Assembly: GCF_023159225.1 (NCBI RefSeq)
Contig: NC_063176.1
Coordinates: 12,950,463 to 13,014,462, forward strand
Reading direction: 5' to 3'
Origin: Perognathus longimembris pacificus
Taxonomy: Eukaryota; Chordata; Mammalia; Rodentia; Heteromyidae
Length of the DNA stretch: 64,000 bases
Shown: piece by piece, positions 21,450 through 32,754 of the stretch
Layout of the letters: each line of letters starts with the position of its first letter
Numbering within the stretch: position 1 is the stretch's first letter
Notes under the pieces: model-generated
Databases searched by the model: none
What the model was told of the DNA's origin: nothing
Seen by the model: only the letters and a program-made list of their open reading frames with translations
Translations under genes and position numbers: made by a program

Positions 21450-21777
21450 AAGAAAGTAAGTTTCTCAGATATCCACGTTATCTGTGCACTTGGGCAATTA
21501 CTCCTGCTCTGTGTGACTACACAATACATCTGTGGGCTGAGGACTTCAAAGGGTGTCAACTAATACTGCTATACCACGAGGACTGCCTATACACAGGGTC
21601 CTGTGTACAATAGAATACTGGTTATCAAATTTTCCTCATAATAATCCCCAGTCAAAAATACATTTTATATTAACAATAAAGTCCACACACATCCACAGCC
21701 ACAACAAAGACACCTGACATTTGTTTTCTGCATTGCAGCCCCAGGTGATTGATTTAATTCAGCTTCATTTTTTTTTT

Positions 21778-21917
21778 CCCTCAAGGCTAGCACTCTGCCA
21801 CTTGAGCCACAGCGCCACTTCTGGGCTTTTCTATATATACATGATGCTGAGGATTCAAACCTAGGGCTTCATGTATATGAGACAAGCACTCTTGCCACTA
21901 AGCCATATTCCTCATCA
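21778..21917 (-). mobile_element. IDL-Geo SINE, truncated
   Basis: TCAAGGCTAGCACTCTGCCA to CTAAGCCATATTCCTCATC, inverted, missing the end of the Geo half. Confidence 0.75.
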
Positions 21918-22154
21918 GCTTCATTTTTATTTCATGCTAACTAGGGTGAAACCAACGATTTGAGTGGCTTATATTGAAGGGGGCCTCAGTATGCTTTACT
22001 GTCACAGAAAAAGTAACTCAAATTTAAAATCATTCAGGAAGTGTAAAGAGAAATTTATTTCATAGTATTCTAAGCTTTGCCTTTGTTGGTGTCCATAACG
22101 ATCGATATCCGCAGCAGTGTGAACATTCTGAAGGTTTTTAAAAAAATATTTACT

Positions 22155-22357
22155 GGGGCTGGGACTATGGCCTAGTGGTAGAGTGCTTGCCTTGTATACA
22201 TGAAGCCCTGGGTTCAATTCCTCAGCACCCCCCCCCCCCATATATATAAAGCCAGAAGTGGCACTGTGGTACACTGCTAGCCTTGAACAAAAAGAAGCCA
22301 GGGCCAGTGCTCAGGCCTGAGTTCAAGCCCCAGGACTGGCAATTTTTTTTTTTTTTA
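22155..22357 (+). mobile_element. IDL-Geo SINE
   Basis: A dimer with a C10 run between its halves (about 22229-22238) and a T-rich right flank. Confidence 0.85.
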
Positions 22358-22524
22358 CTGTACTTCAATTTTTATTCACAATTATAAAGAAAAGCAGTCT
22401 TTGTAGTAACTATTTGCAAAAGATAACCAAGACATCAAATTAGTGTTTCTCAATCTGGTACCCCAAAATAGATATGCATCTTAGTGTTCTTTGGAAATTT
22501 CTTGCCATTATAATAAAATATCTT

Positions 22525-22695
22525 AAGCCAAGTGCTAGTGGCGCATACCTGTAATCCTAGGAGAAAGAAAAGTCTACTAAATTTCATTTCCAAAATGGAA
22601 GTCGCAAAAAGCAGACTGAGGCATGCGTGGCTCAAGGTGAACAGTGCAAGTTGAGCAAATGCAGGGCACTGAGTTCAAACCTCAGTATTGCTAGA
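22525..22695 (+). mobile_element. 7SL-like/Geo SINE, degraded
   Basis: AGTGGCGCATACCTGTAATC head and a worn right half ending GAGTTCAAACCTCAG. Confidence 0.5.
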
Positions 22696-22891
22696 TGATA
22701 AGTTAATGAAATTAAATACAAAATCTTAAATGAAAAAAAAATAGGTGGGCCTGCATGTTTGGACAAAGCAGGTAACCGTGTCATTGTGGTGACTCATGTG
22801 TGCATGCTTAAATCAGGGTTACCCTTAGTTGGAACTTCCTATCTTTTGACTTCAACAAACTTGAAGTCCAGAATAAACATTTGCCACAATC

Positions 22892-22893
<2 letters not shown>

Positions 22894-22929
<36 letters not shown>

Positions 22930-22943
22930 GTGTGTGTGTGTGT
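22894..22943. repeat. (TG)n microsatellite, one interruption
   Basis: TG run broken once by TTG at 22928-22930. Confidence 0.97.
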
Positions 22944-23630
22944 ATTAGGACTCAGAAAATTAGAACCCCAAATATAGCACCTTGATGTGCTGGGTACTTT
23001 GAATTGAAGGACACAAGAAGGATCTTTCTGCTCTTCTGCTCCTCCTTCTCCCTCAAGGCAACCTATAGACATGAGAACCCTGCTCCCCAAGTCCCGCCAC
23101 GAAATCTGTGAATCAAGCAACCTTCCTTGTATCCCATGGATCCTAACACACTCCGGGAAGGAGCCTGCCCCGAATCCAAGAGGAGGGAATGTCACAGAGA
23201 GAGGCCAAGAAGTATCTGCACAAGTTTTTCCTCTCTACTGCCATAGGTCATAGGACAAGATCCTGTCCCATTGGATTCCACATGGCTGTCCAGTTTTCAT
23301 GGAAGCTAGGTATAAAAATGTACAATTTCCCCTGGTCTTCTGTTCTTTATTTCCACATAGGTGCTCTACCACTTGAGCCACACCCTCAGCCCCTGGTCTT
23401 CATTTCTGAAGGCTTCTGTGCCACTTAGATTAAACAGATCATATTTGCCTTTCTCTTGTTGACCTGTGTTTTGCTATAGGAGTGTTGTCCACAATGCTTA
23501 TCGTGGGTGAGAAAATGAATCATATATCTCTGCTCCTATGCATACTTAGGCTTCCTTCTAGCCACATAAAACATGCATTTGGCCTGGAAGTAGATATAAT
23601 ATTACTTCAACTGCATAAAATATTACTTAC

Positions 23631-23702
23631 AAAACAGTCAGATTACTGCAGGAAATAAAAGTCAAATTTCTTAAATTATGGATATGGTTGCCTTCAAAAT
23701 CC
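23631..23702 (-). CDS. Rxfp1: RXFP1 exon 10: LRR 6
   Basis: This 72-nt phase 2-2 exon encodes DFEGNHIHNLRNLTFISC and SNLTVL. Asp and Glu of the DFE start correspond to human D231 and E233, which are reported to bind the arginines of the relaxin B chain. Two sequons (NLT, NLT) are present. The donor is TT|GTAAGT and the acceptor GTTCTAG. Third positions are AT-rich, in sharp contrast with exon 2. Confidence 0.96.
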
Positions 23703-23950
23703 CTAGAACATAAAAATAAAACATGATCAAGCTAAATTGTAATCATAGACAGAAATAAATAGGCTAAGCATGATTTGCCATCTAATAAAATACCTTCGCT
23801 TCACAATGTGATCACTTTTTTATTTAAGACTCATATTTGTACTCATGTATGCATGCACAGCCCACCCCCTACACACACGCTCCTCCTTGGGTTCTTTGGC
23901 TGTATGCTGCTGTGTTACAGAGTCTCTGGCCTGAGTATCAATATTTATCA

Positions 23951-24168
23951 AAAACTAAGCTGGGTTCCTGTGGCTTATGCCTGCAATCAGAGCTACCAAG
24001 GAGGCTGAGATGGAGGTAAGAAAGTCTCTGAGTCTTATGTCCAATTAACCACCAAAAAACTGGAAAAGGAACTGTGGCTCAACTGGTAGAACTCTAGTCT
24101 TGAGGAAGAACACCCAGAGATAGCACCCAGGCCCTGAGTTCAAGCCTCAGGACTGGCTGGCACGCACG

Positions 24169-24208
<40 letters not shown>
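23951..24208 (+). mobile_element. 7SL-like/Geo SINE with CG/CA tail
   Basis: TGGCTTATGCCTGCAATCAG head, Geo half ending CTCAGGACTGGCTGG, then CACGCACGCGCGCGCGCACA and (CA)n (24161-24208). Confidence 0.72.
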
Positions 24209-24209
<1 letters not shown>

Positions 24210-24213
<4 letters not shown>

Positions 24214-26060
24214 ATTCATGGTCATCATGAAGGAAACAAACCTAGAGACTCGTTCATTCTGGGCAAGGGCTCCACCATTCAGGCACACCCTCCTCAAAGT
24301 TGTGATTTCCTTCTTTCTTTCATCTTGTAAGTATCTCCTTGGTCAACAATTTTAGATCTGAAGAAGGAGTTAGCTGAGGTTTAGGGGCACACTGCAGCTT
24401 TCACCAGTAAAGGCTGACCCTTCAATCTAAATCTATGTCAGTACTTAATTGACTGGTTTTTGTGTAGCATAAAGCTATTCAGGAACACGTGACTCAATGA
24501 GAAGAGGAAGGGTCGTGTAGCACTGAAGTCTGTGAGGAAAACTTGGGTAGCATGCATATCAATGCTGCTGCCTTAGAAACCAAAGGCCTTTCCTATCCAC
24601 TGCTTACAAAGCTTTCTTTGACTCTGTGCTCTTTACTAAAGCTCAGGTGAGCCTTCATCTTCAGTTTTTCTAGATAAGGAAGGAAAAGAAAGGAGCTACC
24701 TCTTTCTTTTTAGTGATAATTTCCTGAAATTCCACATGGGATTCCACTGGATAGGCTATTGGTGGGACAGCTTTGTTTTAGGGCTGCATTCAAAATGGAC
24801 TTAGACAAAGAAAGGCATATCTGGAAGATTTGGATATCCTGGATTGAAGGATAGAGAAATAGGGTAAATTGACGAGAAGAGCGTGTTCACATCAGTAAGG
24901 AGCAACATACTGGAAGTGAGGCTGTAGCATATATCAGGCGTTCTCTGTTGTATCTGAATTAATAATCTGACTTGCTATTTGAAAGACACAAATAGACCAT
25001 TTCACATGGAAAACCCAGTTCTCTAGCAATCTGTAGGGTTCAGAGAATAGGCATTCTATTAGCATAACATATATAACAGAGTTCATAAACCATATCTAGA
25101 TTTTTTTTGCAGATTCAATATCACTATTAAAGAAAAATTTCTGTTATTCTATTAAAGTGGTAGCTAAGAACTTGAAGCACCACTTCTTTGGTCTTAGGTT
25201 TGTGCCAGGCTTTTGACCTCTGATAATAGTGTGAACCATAAACTTCTACTTTATTTTACAGCTAATCAGTACCACAAATCTACCACCAGGTGGCGATGCT
25301 CTCTTGAGCTGCACAAAGATACTAAAAAGTTTTGCTGCACATCTCATTTTGCTATGTTGACAAAAACAATACCAAACATATCCCCAAACTATTTGCAAAA
25401 AACAATAAAGGGCACACATCAAGACACAAGTTAGAGACTTTTGATTAAATCAACAATTTTCTCTGAGTTGTGAATTTTCTTTGACTGGCCTCCTAAAAGT
25501 ACAGGTGCCTGTTTGTAAAGTACCTACTAACCAAGCAAATCACCACCACATGGACAAAAGACAACAACAAAAAAGGTCTACTTTTTTTTTCTCTTCAGCT
25601 CCAAGCCTCTAGAAATACAAGTTTTCTTCTCCTTATTGTGAGTCTAGACTACTGTTTTTCCTATTTAATGAGCCTCTGAGCCTAACCATTTTACTTTTCA
25701 TTTCCATATGGTAGTACTGTATGCAAATTTCAGACTTTTATTTGGAAGAACAAAAATCACGGAAACCAAACTCACCAAGAATCTTGCCTGTTCCCCTTCC
25801 ACTTCCTATCTCACCCTCAAGGAAGGGTAGCCGTCGAAAACCTGCCAATCTTCTTAGCTCTCATGCCTCTTAATATATTCTGGCTCCCATTCCCAGAGAA
25901 AATTGAGATAACAGAGGAGAAGAAGGTCCTGACATCTGCTTATCTATGTGCTCAGCTGTCTGTGTATGCTGGTTGTCTCCTTAGTCTCAGAGCAAGACAT
26001 GGTCCTGGTCCTCCCTTGGCTCTAGGCCAGGTCTCCATCTCTTTTATTGAGCCTAGCTTA
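24210..26060. other. intron 9 sequence, no gene recognised
   Basis: About 1.8 kb with almost no SINE. It has short AT-rich and mixed-complexity stretches and open frames under 90 codons that show no family features. Confidence 0.4.
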
Positions 26061-26064
26061 AAAA

Positions 26065-26067
<3 letters not shown>

Positions 26068-26128
<61 letters not shown>
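26068..26128. repeat. (GT)30 microsatellite
   Basis: The longest uninterrupted TG run in the window, 61 bp, in intron 9. Confidence 0.98.
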
Positions 26129-26129
<1 letters not shown>

Positions 26130-26239
26130 TATAATTAGTTTGGGGGAGAAACCTGTGAACATTTTTTATTCTGAAATCTAAATTAGGATAAGGGGAAGAT
26201 ACCTTCCTTCCTTCTCTCCCTTCCCCCCTTCCTCTTTTT

Positions 26240-26463
26240 TTTGGTAGGTCATCGAGCTTGAACTCAGGGTCTGGGCGCTGTCGTGGAGCTTGCTCAAGGT
26301 TAGCACTCTACCACTTTGAGCCACAGCTCCACTTCTGTTTTTCAGGTGGCTCATGGGAGGTAAGAGTCTCACAGACATTTCTGGGCTAGCTTTGAACCGT
26401 GACCCTCCGATCTCAGCCTTCTAAGTAGCTATGATTGCAGGTGTGAGCCACGGGTGCTTAGTC
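26240..26463 (-). mobile_element. 7SL-like/Geo SINE
   Basis: GAGCTTGAACTCAGGGTCTG through TAGCTATGATTGCAGGTGTG, inverted. Confidence 0.7.
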
Positions 26464-26494
26464 AGTCACACGGGGCCTGTCCTCTTTGTGAGAC

Positions 26495-26605
26495 AATTTT
26501 TTCTCTGTAGCTCAAGCTGGCTTCGAATTTTCGATGCGGTAAGGACCTGAAATCCCCCTCATCCTCTAAAGATGACAGTCATGTACCATCACCCTAAGCT
26601 TCTTT
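26495..26605 (-). mobile_element. B1-like SINE
   Basis: TCTCTGTAGCTCAAGCTGGC, inverted and diverged. Confidence 0.4.
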
Positions 26606-26734
26606 TCTTTAGATAGATTTACCAGTTTGACTAGTATAATTGTCCCTAGTTTGATATTTAAAAATAACATTCTATGATTTCATATGTTTAAACCACTTCC
26701 ATCAATCTTGTCCTTTTCTTTTCCCTTTTTTCTC

Positions 26735-26955
26735 ATACCGGGTCTTGAATTTAGGGTTCGGTGACTTGCTCAGCTTTCTTGCTCATGGCTTATGTGCTAG
26801 CACTTGAGCCAAGCAACTGTCTAGTTTTTATTGGTTAATGGGGATGGAGTCTCTCAAGACTTTTCTGCCTGAACTGACTTCATATCTCCATCTTTCAGAT
26901 CTTAGCCTCTTGAGTAGCTAAGAATAAAGGTGGGGGCTACAAGTGCCTGGCTCAC
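26735..26955 (-). mobile_element. 7SL-like/Geo SINE
   Basis: TACCGGGTCTTGAATTTAGG to TTGAGTAGCTAAGAATAAAG, inverted and old. Confidence 0.6.
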
Positions 26956-26961
26956 TATGAT

Positions 26962-27066
26962 TTTTATTTAGTTATTTTTTCCTTTATTGTCAAAGTGAAT
27001 TACAGAGGGGTTACAGTTTCATATGTTAGGCAGTGAGTACATTTCTTGTTCAACTTGTCATCATGA
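26962..27066 (-). mobile_element. L1 3' end fragment, antisense
   Basis: Reads TTTATTGTCAAAGTGAATTA, then CAGAGGGGTTACAGTTTCAT and GTGAGTACATTTCTTGTTCA. It is the inverse of the 3' end family seen at 14200 and 63665. An IDL-Geo SINE is inserted at its right end. Confidence 0.6.
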
Positions 27067-27067
27067 T

Positions 27068-27268
27068 TTTTTTTTTTTTGCCAGTCCTGAGGCTTGAACT
27101 CAGGGCCTGAGCACTGTCCCTGGCTTCTTTTTGCTCAAGGCTAGTACTCTGCCACTTGAGCCACAGCGCCACTTCTGGCTTTTTCTATATATGTGGTGCT
27201 GAGGAATGGAACCCAGGGCTTCATGTATGCGAGGCAAGCACTCTACCACTAGGCCATATTCCCAGCCT
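27068..27268 (-). mobile_element. IDL-Geo SINE
   Basis: Inverted full dimer inserted in an L1 3' end. TGTCATCATGATTTTT on the left and TGTCACCATGATTTTT on the right form the target duplication. Confidence 0.9.
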
Positions 27269-27770
27269 GTCACCATGATTTTTAACAGATATTTCTTCTG
27301 ATATTTAAAACATTTTATACGTTCTGTTGTCTACTTTTATGCTGACCTTGCCTAATGCACTTCATCTTCTCTTTCATGATACTACTTAACTTCCTATTAA
27401 AAGAGATGCTGAATTAGTATATGTTTTCTTCCTTTCTGCTCCTATGCCGCTCTTCCATAATATAATTTTATGATGATATCTGAGATAGAAAACTAGTCTA
27501 GGTGTTTTTCAACAGATTTCATGAATAAATACAATGCCCTTTTGTGTATACCTTATATAGTTACATACATACATGTATCCTTTATATTCACATACATCTA
27601 TGTATACCCTACATATTTACAGCCATAAACTAGAGCAGAATTCAGTTATTTGCAGGAAAATGAATGGAACTGAGAGATATCCTGTCAAAGAAAATAAGCA
27701 TGACATTAAAAAAATTAGTGTCACACTTCCATCTTTATTTTTACTTAATGTACTATTTCTTCTTCTTCTT

Positions 27771-27967
27771 CTTTTTTTGCCAGTCCTGGGGCTTGGAGCC
27801 AGGGCCTGAGCACTGTCGCTGGCTTCTTTTTGCTCAAAACTAGTACTCTACCACTTGAGCCACAGTGCCACTTCTGGCCTTTTCTGTTTATGTGGTGCTG
27901 AAGACTCGAACCCAGTGCTTCATGCATACAAGGCAAGCACACTACCGCTAAGCTATATTCCCAGCCC
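27771..27967 (-). mobile_element. IDL-Geo SINE, cluster copy 1
   Basis: Flanked by CTTAATGTACTATTTCT (27744-27760) and CTTAATGTGCTATTTCT (27968-27984), a 17-bp duplication with one difference. Confidence 0.9.
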
Positions 27968-28021
27968 CTTAATGTGCTATTTCTATTATTCCCATTTGCC
28001 TTATGGTTCTTTTCTTTCTTT

Positions 28022-28226
28022 CTTTTTTTTTTTTGGCCAGTCCTGGGCCTTGGACTCAGGGCCTGAGCACTGTCCCTGGCTTCTTTTTGCTCAAGGGTAG
28101 CACTCTACCACTTGAGCCACAGCACCACTTCCGACCGTTTTCTGTATATGTGGTGCTGGGGAATCGAACCCAGGGCCTCATGTATACGAGGCAAGCTCTC
28201 TTGCCACTAGGCCATATCCCCAGCCC
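28022..28226 (-). mobile_element. IDL-Geo SINE, cluster copy 2
   Basis: Inverted dimer bounded by TGGTTCTTTTCTT at 28004-28016 and 28227-28239. Confidence 0.9.
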
Positions 28227-28239
28227 TGGTTCTTTTCTT

Positions 28240-28446
28240 TTTTTTTTTTTTGGCCAGTCCTGGGCCTTGGACTCAGGGCCTGAGCACTGTCCCTGGCTTC
28301 TTCCCGCTCAAGGCTAGCACTCTGCCACTTGAGCCACAGCGCCGTTTCTGGCTGTTTTCTGTATATGTGGTGCTGGGGAATCGAACCTAGGGCCTCGTGT
28401 ATCTGAGGCAGGCACTCTTGCCACTAGGCTATATCCCCAGCCCCCC
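28240..28446 (-). mobile_element. IDL-Geo SINE, cluster copy 3
   Basis: Inverted dimer bounded by the same TGGTTCTTTTCTT at 28227-28239 and 28447-28459, so it shares its target site with copy 2. Confidence 0.9.
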
Positions 28447-28459
28447 TGGTTCTTTTCTT

Positions 28460-29054
28460 AATCTTTGTTTTTTACTAGTTTCTGATTTGTCTTTTTTTCT
28501 TAGTCTACTTGAGTTTTTCTGAGGCTCTTCGATTGTTCTATTATGCTAATTTTAGAAAAAATTGGCCATTGTTTCTTTATACATTTCTTCTATTTTGTTC
28601 TGCCTCTTTTTTTGGGCTGTGTGTGTCCCTCCACTCACACTTTAGATCACTATGCTATCCTGCAGCTTTTGTTTCTCTATTTGGCTTTTTGTTTTTGTTT
28701 CCATTTGAAAACTTTCTATTGGCCTATTTTTCAAGGCCATCAATTATTTCTTCATCTCTGCTCTAGTTACTGCTAAAGCTGTTTCAATCCTTAGATTCAC
28801 CTTGATAGTTTCCTCTTTTTGATAACAATTTCATGACATTGTTCAACTTCCTACTGTGTCACTTAAATCATAAACCAGCAGTTTGATGCCCCTGCTAGGA
28901 GCTTCTAACACATGCATGACTGCTAGGTCTGGTTATGTTCATGGCTTTTTACTTTGACATGAGACCTTTTCCTCCTCGCATTTCTAGAGGTGGCCCTTTT
29001 CTCAGAATTGATTTCTCCCTGTCCTCAGAAGGCACTAACACAGTGTTGGGCCTT
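28460..29054. other. T-rich intron 9 sequence
   Basis: T-rich and low in CpG, possibly an antisense remnant of an old LINE, but I cannot assign it. The open frames here are not gene-like. Confidence 0.3.
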
Positions 29055-29325
29055 GTATAAATGTCTGCTCAAGGCCTATGTGTTAAAGGTTTGGTCCCAG
29101 CCTGTGGCATTATTGGGAGGTAGCAGACCCTTTGAGGTGTGGAACCCAGTGGAAGGAAGATGAGTCACAAGGGTAGTTGCTCTTGAAGAAATAGGTCCAA
29201 AAGCAAGAGTCAACTAATTATGGATCGAAACCTCTAAAATTAGGGGCCAAATAAACCATGCCTCCATCTAAGTTGATTCCCTCAGGTATTTTGTTACAGT
29301 GACAGGAAGCTGAGTGACAGTCTGC
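29055..29325 (+). mobile_element. probable ERVL-MaLR LTR remnant
   Basis: GTGTTAAAGGTTTGGTCCCAG, GGCATTATTGGGAGGTAGCA and GCCAAATAAACCATGCCTCC followed by CCTCAGGTATTTTGTTACAG is the order seen in old rodent LTRs of this type. There is no internal coding region. Confidence 0.45.
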
Positions 29326-30089
29326 ACCCCTGACCTGGAGGAAGATGCTTCAGCTTGGGGTTGATGCAGGGTCCTGGACAGCAGAGGCGTCTCTACTTCC
29401 CCCGGGAGTATGCTGTCTGTGGAAGCAAAGTATATGTGGTCTGACATGTCTATCTGCCCCTGCGTGTGTGTCGCCCTTCCATTTATATTCCCTTGGATGC
29501 CTCATGACTGTAGCTAGCTTTCAGATGGGTTTCACCAGATCAGGATTTTGTAAATTACAGATTTGAGAAAGAGGGAGCAACACTGTCTGGTAGCTTTCTG
29601 TATCCTAAGCACACGTCAGTTAAAATGGAATTGAAATACATTATATGCACTCTTGGGTGAGTTTGGAGTCACGTTGATCAAAGCAGTGTCGGCTCATTTG
29701 TTTTCACTGCTTTTGTGTGTCACATTTTATTTTCCACTCATTTCTATATCTTTTGGTATCCTATTTTACAGTGTGTCCCTACTGACTTCTCTATTTTGAA
29801 ATTATTCATGTTGGCTTATTCTGCCCACAAATGAACCTGTCTTAGTTTCACCTTTATATAAAAATGTACTTTTACTCCTTTGACCTTTGAGAAGGAACTG
29901 GCCATTGCTCTACGTTTATCTGCTTCTTATTAACGATTTTTCTTTGGAATTTTCCAACTTTTACTGTGACATTTTCAGTTTTATTATTGCTTTGAAAAAA
30001 CTATATTGAAGGCTTTATCTGTTTTCCATTGTTATTATGAAATAATGCAAGCAATGTTTTGGACTGTCATATGTTTCCAATTTTTTTTC

Positions 30090-30168
30090 TTTTGGTACTG
30101 GGGATCGAACCCAGGATGTTGCACTTGCTAGGCAAGCACCCTGTCACTGAGCTACATCCCAGCCCACT
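30090..30168 (-). mobile_element. ID-like SINE
   Basis: GGTACTGGGGATCGAACCCA to GAGCTACATCCCAGCCC, an inverted single ID-type monomer. Confidence 0.7.
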
Positions 30169-30489
30169 ATGTTTCCAAATTTTATATGCATTTTTTTCCC
30201 TGAAAAATTTTGGCCTATGAATATATCTGACTTTTGTAGCTCCCATTTTGCTAAGTTGAAGTTATATACTAGGTAATTATATTGTAACTGGATTTAAAAG
30301 AGATGAGCACTTACAAGTAAAACATTACTACTAGCATTAAAATTAGCATGCTATTCACTACCAGGAATTCCTATGGAATCAGTTGTTTTTGATAGCCAAA
30401 ATGAAAAAAAATAATTGTTTGACAAATAACTATTAATCATTTTAATTTTATCTGGTGTTATTATACAGTTTGTTCTCTTTTTCAAAACA

Positions 30490-30625
30490 AAGCCAGGTGC
30501 TGGTGGCTCATGCCTGTAACCCTAGCTACTCAAGAGGCTGAGATCTGAGTTTGATCACACTTTGAAACCAGCCCAGGAAGGAAAGTCTATGTACCAGCAC
30601 AAAAACCCCAGAACAAGCTAAAACA
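30490..30625 (+). mobile_element. 7SL-like SINE head
   Basis: GCTGGTGGCTCATGCCTGTA and GCTACTCAAGAGGCTGAGAT; the Geo half is mostly absent. Confidence 0.7.
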
Positions 30626-30705
30626 AACAAGGGAAAGATGTATGAGTGCATGTGCTTAATACCTCTCATATTTGCTTCTTGTCTTGGTGCACTTTATTTA
30701 CTTAT

Positions 30706-30780
30706 TTATTTTTGGTGCTGGGGATCAAACCCAGGACTTCCTGCAAAGCCAGCATTTACCTTAGCCCTTCCCCAGCCCCA
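30706..30780 (-). mobile_element. ID-like SINE
   Basis: TTTTTGGTGCTGGGGATCAA to CCTTCCCCAGCCCC, an inverted monomer. Confidence 0.6.
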
Positions 30781-31220
30781 CAACACCCAAAGATGAGAGT
30801 GCCAATTCCCTTCTACAAGTACTGAGCATTTGGGCTTCGTTACTATAGGGGTAGGCCTGGATGACATTGGCTGTTACTGTACTCTAGTAGTCATCAGCAC
30901 AGAGAGTACTGAGCAGTCATACCACGGTATTTCATGGGTCTACTAATCATTTTTGAAATGTCTTGCTTTCCCTAGGATTCCAAATAAACATAATTTGAAT
31001 CATTATCTTTACTTCTTATGACCTTCCTCAGTTGGGCTTTAAACTGCAATCAACATTTCTGACTCTAATTTTTTTCCTGTCCTTTTAAATTTGTCACGTC
31101 TAATCTACTGTGAACCTCTGAGAATTCCTCATAAAACAAAATTCCTCATAAAACAAGAGGCAGAGGGAGTTTTCATAAGATTGTGATATGTAGTTTGGAA
31201 TAGGCATTTTGCTTGGCTTT

Positions 31221-31357
31221 CTCCTTCCTTCCTTCCTTCCTTCCTTCCTTCCTTCCTTCCTTCCTTCCTTCCTTCCTTCCTTCCTTCCTTCTTTCCTTCC
31301 TCCCTCCTTCCCTCCCTCTCTTCCCTCCCTCCTTCCTTCCTTCCCTCCCTCCTTCCT
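31221..31357. repeat. (CCTT)n polypyrimidine tract
   Basis: About 137 bp of TTCC repeats grading into CCTCC. It has mirror symmetry suited to triplex DNA. Confidence 0.95.
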
Positions 31358-31664
31358 ACATCTTCCTTATGTCATAGGTGAATAGATTGTCAGGGCCATG
31401 GAATGCATTTTATTATAATTATCCATTTGAAAATAAGGATTAAGGATTATTTTCATTACTCAGAGTTTAGGATGAAATTAACGTGTCTTAGCTTGTCAGG
31501 GAAAGGGGGCGTGCTAGTGGAACCCACAACATCCCTTCTACCTTTCTTCTTTCTGGTTCTAAAAGACTTTTCTTTGAGATATTTCATTTTGGTGATAGTT
31601 TAGGGAAGTAAAATAATGAAGATGCTTAATATAAGATATGTGAAAGTAGGTAAAGAAATGTGAT

Positions 31665-31885
31665 AGGAGGCTGAGTTCTGAGCTTGGGCTCTGTCCCTGG
31701 GCCTTTTTGCTCAGTGCTAGCACTCTACCACCTAAGCCACAGCTCTACTTCTTGCTTTTTGGTGGTTCATTAGAGATAAGGGTTTCATGGACTTCTTACT
31801 GCCTGGGCTGGTTTTAAGCAGTGATCCTCAAATCTCAGCCTCCCTAGTAGCTAGGTTTATAGGCGTGAGCCACCAGTACCTGACT
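31665..31885 (-). mobile_element. 7SL-like/Geo SINE
   Basis: TGCTCAGTGCTAGCACTCTA to GTAGCTAGGTTTATAGGCGT, inverted, next to the (AC)n tract. Confidence 0.7.
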
Positions 31886-31891
31886 TTAATG

Positions 31892-31892
<1 letters not shown>

Positions 31893-31943
<51 letters not shown>
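31893..31943. repeat. (AC)25 tract abutting exon 9 donor
   Basis: Read in the RXFP1 transcript this is (UG)25, starting at intron nucleotide 9 after GUAAGUUA. Confidence 0.98.
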
Positions 31944-31945
<2 letters not shown>

Positions 31946-31951
31946 ACTTAC

Positions 31952-32026
31952 AGCCAGTGCAGCCTGGGCATGTGCTGACAAAGAGGCTTATCAGGTAATT
32001 GGGTGAGGACATTATTCATCAGTACC
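31952..32026 (-). CDS. Rxfp1: RXFP1 exon 9: LRR 5
   Basis: This exon encodes VLMNNVLTQLPDKPLCQHMP and RLHWL. At 75 nt it is one codon longer than the other LRR exons, as in human. The acceptor is TTTCTAG and the donor CT|GTAAGTTA. A (TG)n tract on the sense strand starts at intron base 9, directly after the donor. See the finding on this tract. Confidence 0.95.
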
Positions 32027-32593
32027 CTAGAAAGAAAAGACGTCAAGAAGCAATCTTTTTCTTCTACTTTTCCCATTCTAAGTCATATGTGGCATAACTA
32101 TTATTACTATGAGACATGAACATTTACTAGGTTAGTTGTTGTCTCCCTTTAATTTGTCCCATTATATTTAAGTTCTTGGCAGTAATAAAATTACTATGGG
32201 CCATCAGTCACACTTAGAGGGAGCAGCACTGTCAATGGCTGAAGCCAGGCTGGCCACCCACAGTGAGTGGTGATAGGTATCAACTCTAAATGCAGAATGA
32301 TCCCTTCTTTACCATGATTAATGCAGGGCAGTAATGGTATGATGGAGTTAATTCAGTACAGCTTGCCAGTGAGACTCCATTCAGTTCTGATAGGGGATTG
32401 CTGTTCTAGAAGGCAGAATACTTCTAAAATTGCTAGAACTGTAATAGCCCTGGAGAATGTGATTAAGAGATGGATTTTAGTTCAAAGAAAGCCATCTTGA
32501 AATTTCAATAAATCCAAGCTTATGCTATTATGACTAGAATATTACTTTTTAATTCCTCAATTGAGCTGTTTGCTTTATTCTAGTAGTACTTAC

Positions 32594-32665
32594 AAGAGAA
32601 TTAGAGAATTTAGTCCATAAAACGTTACTGGGGAAATTCGGCTGAGGTGATTATCTTCAATTATC
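32594..32665 (-). CDS. Rxfp1: RXFP1 exon 8: LRR 4
   Basis: This 72-nt phase 2-2 exon encodes IIEDNHLSRISPVTFYGL and NSLILL. The first residues include the position of human I182, and the LILL end includes L204, both reported hormone contacts. The acceptor CCCGCTGGCAG follows a CT-rich tract, and the donor is TT|GTAAGT. Confidence 0.96.
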
Positions 32666-32754
32666 CTGCCAGCGGGGAGAGAAAGAGTAGATTCACTTAT
32701 ATAGTTTTAAACACAAAAATAAATACCACAAAGTATCACATAAATTAGTCATAC
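32666..32754 (-). other. Rxfp1: RXFP1 intron 7, 89 nt
   Basis: This is the smallest intron of the gene. It has a GTATGA donor, an AT-rich body and a CTCTTTCTCTCCCCGCTGGCAG-type acceptor region. It holds no repeat. It is close to the practical minimum for a mammalian intron. Confidence 0.95.
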
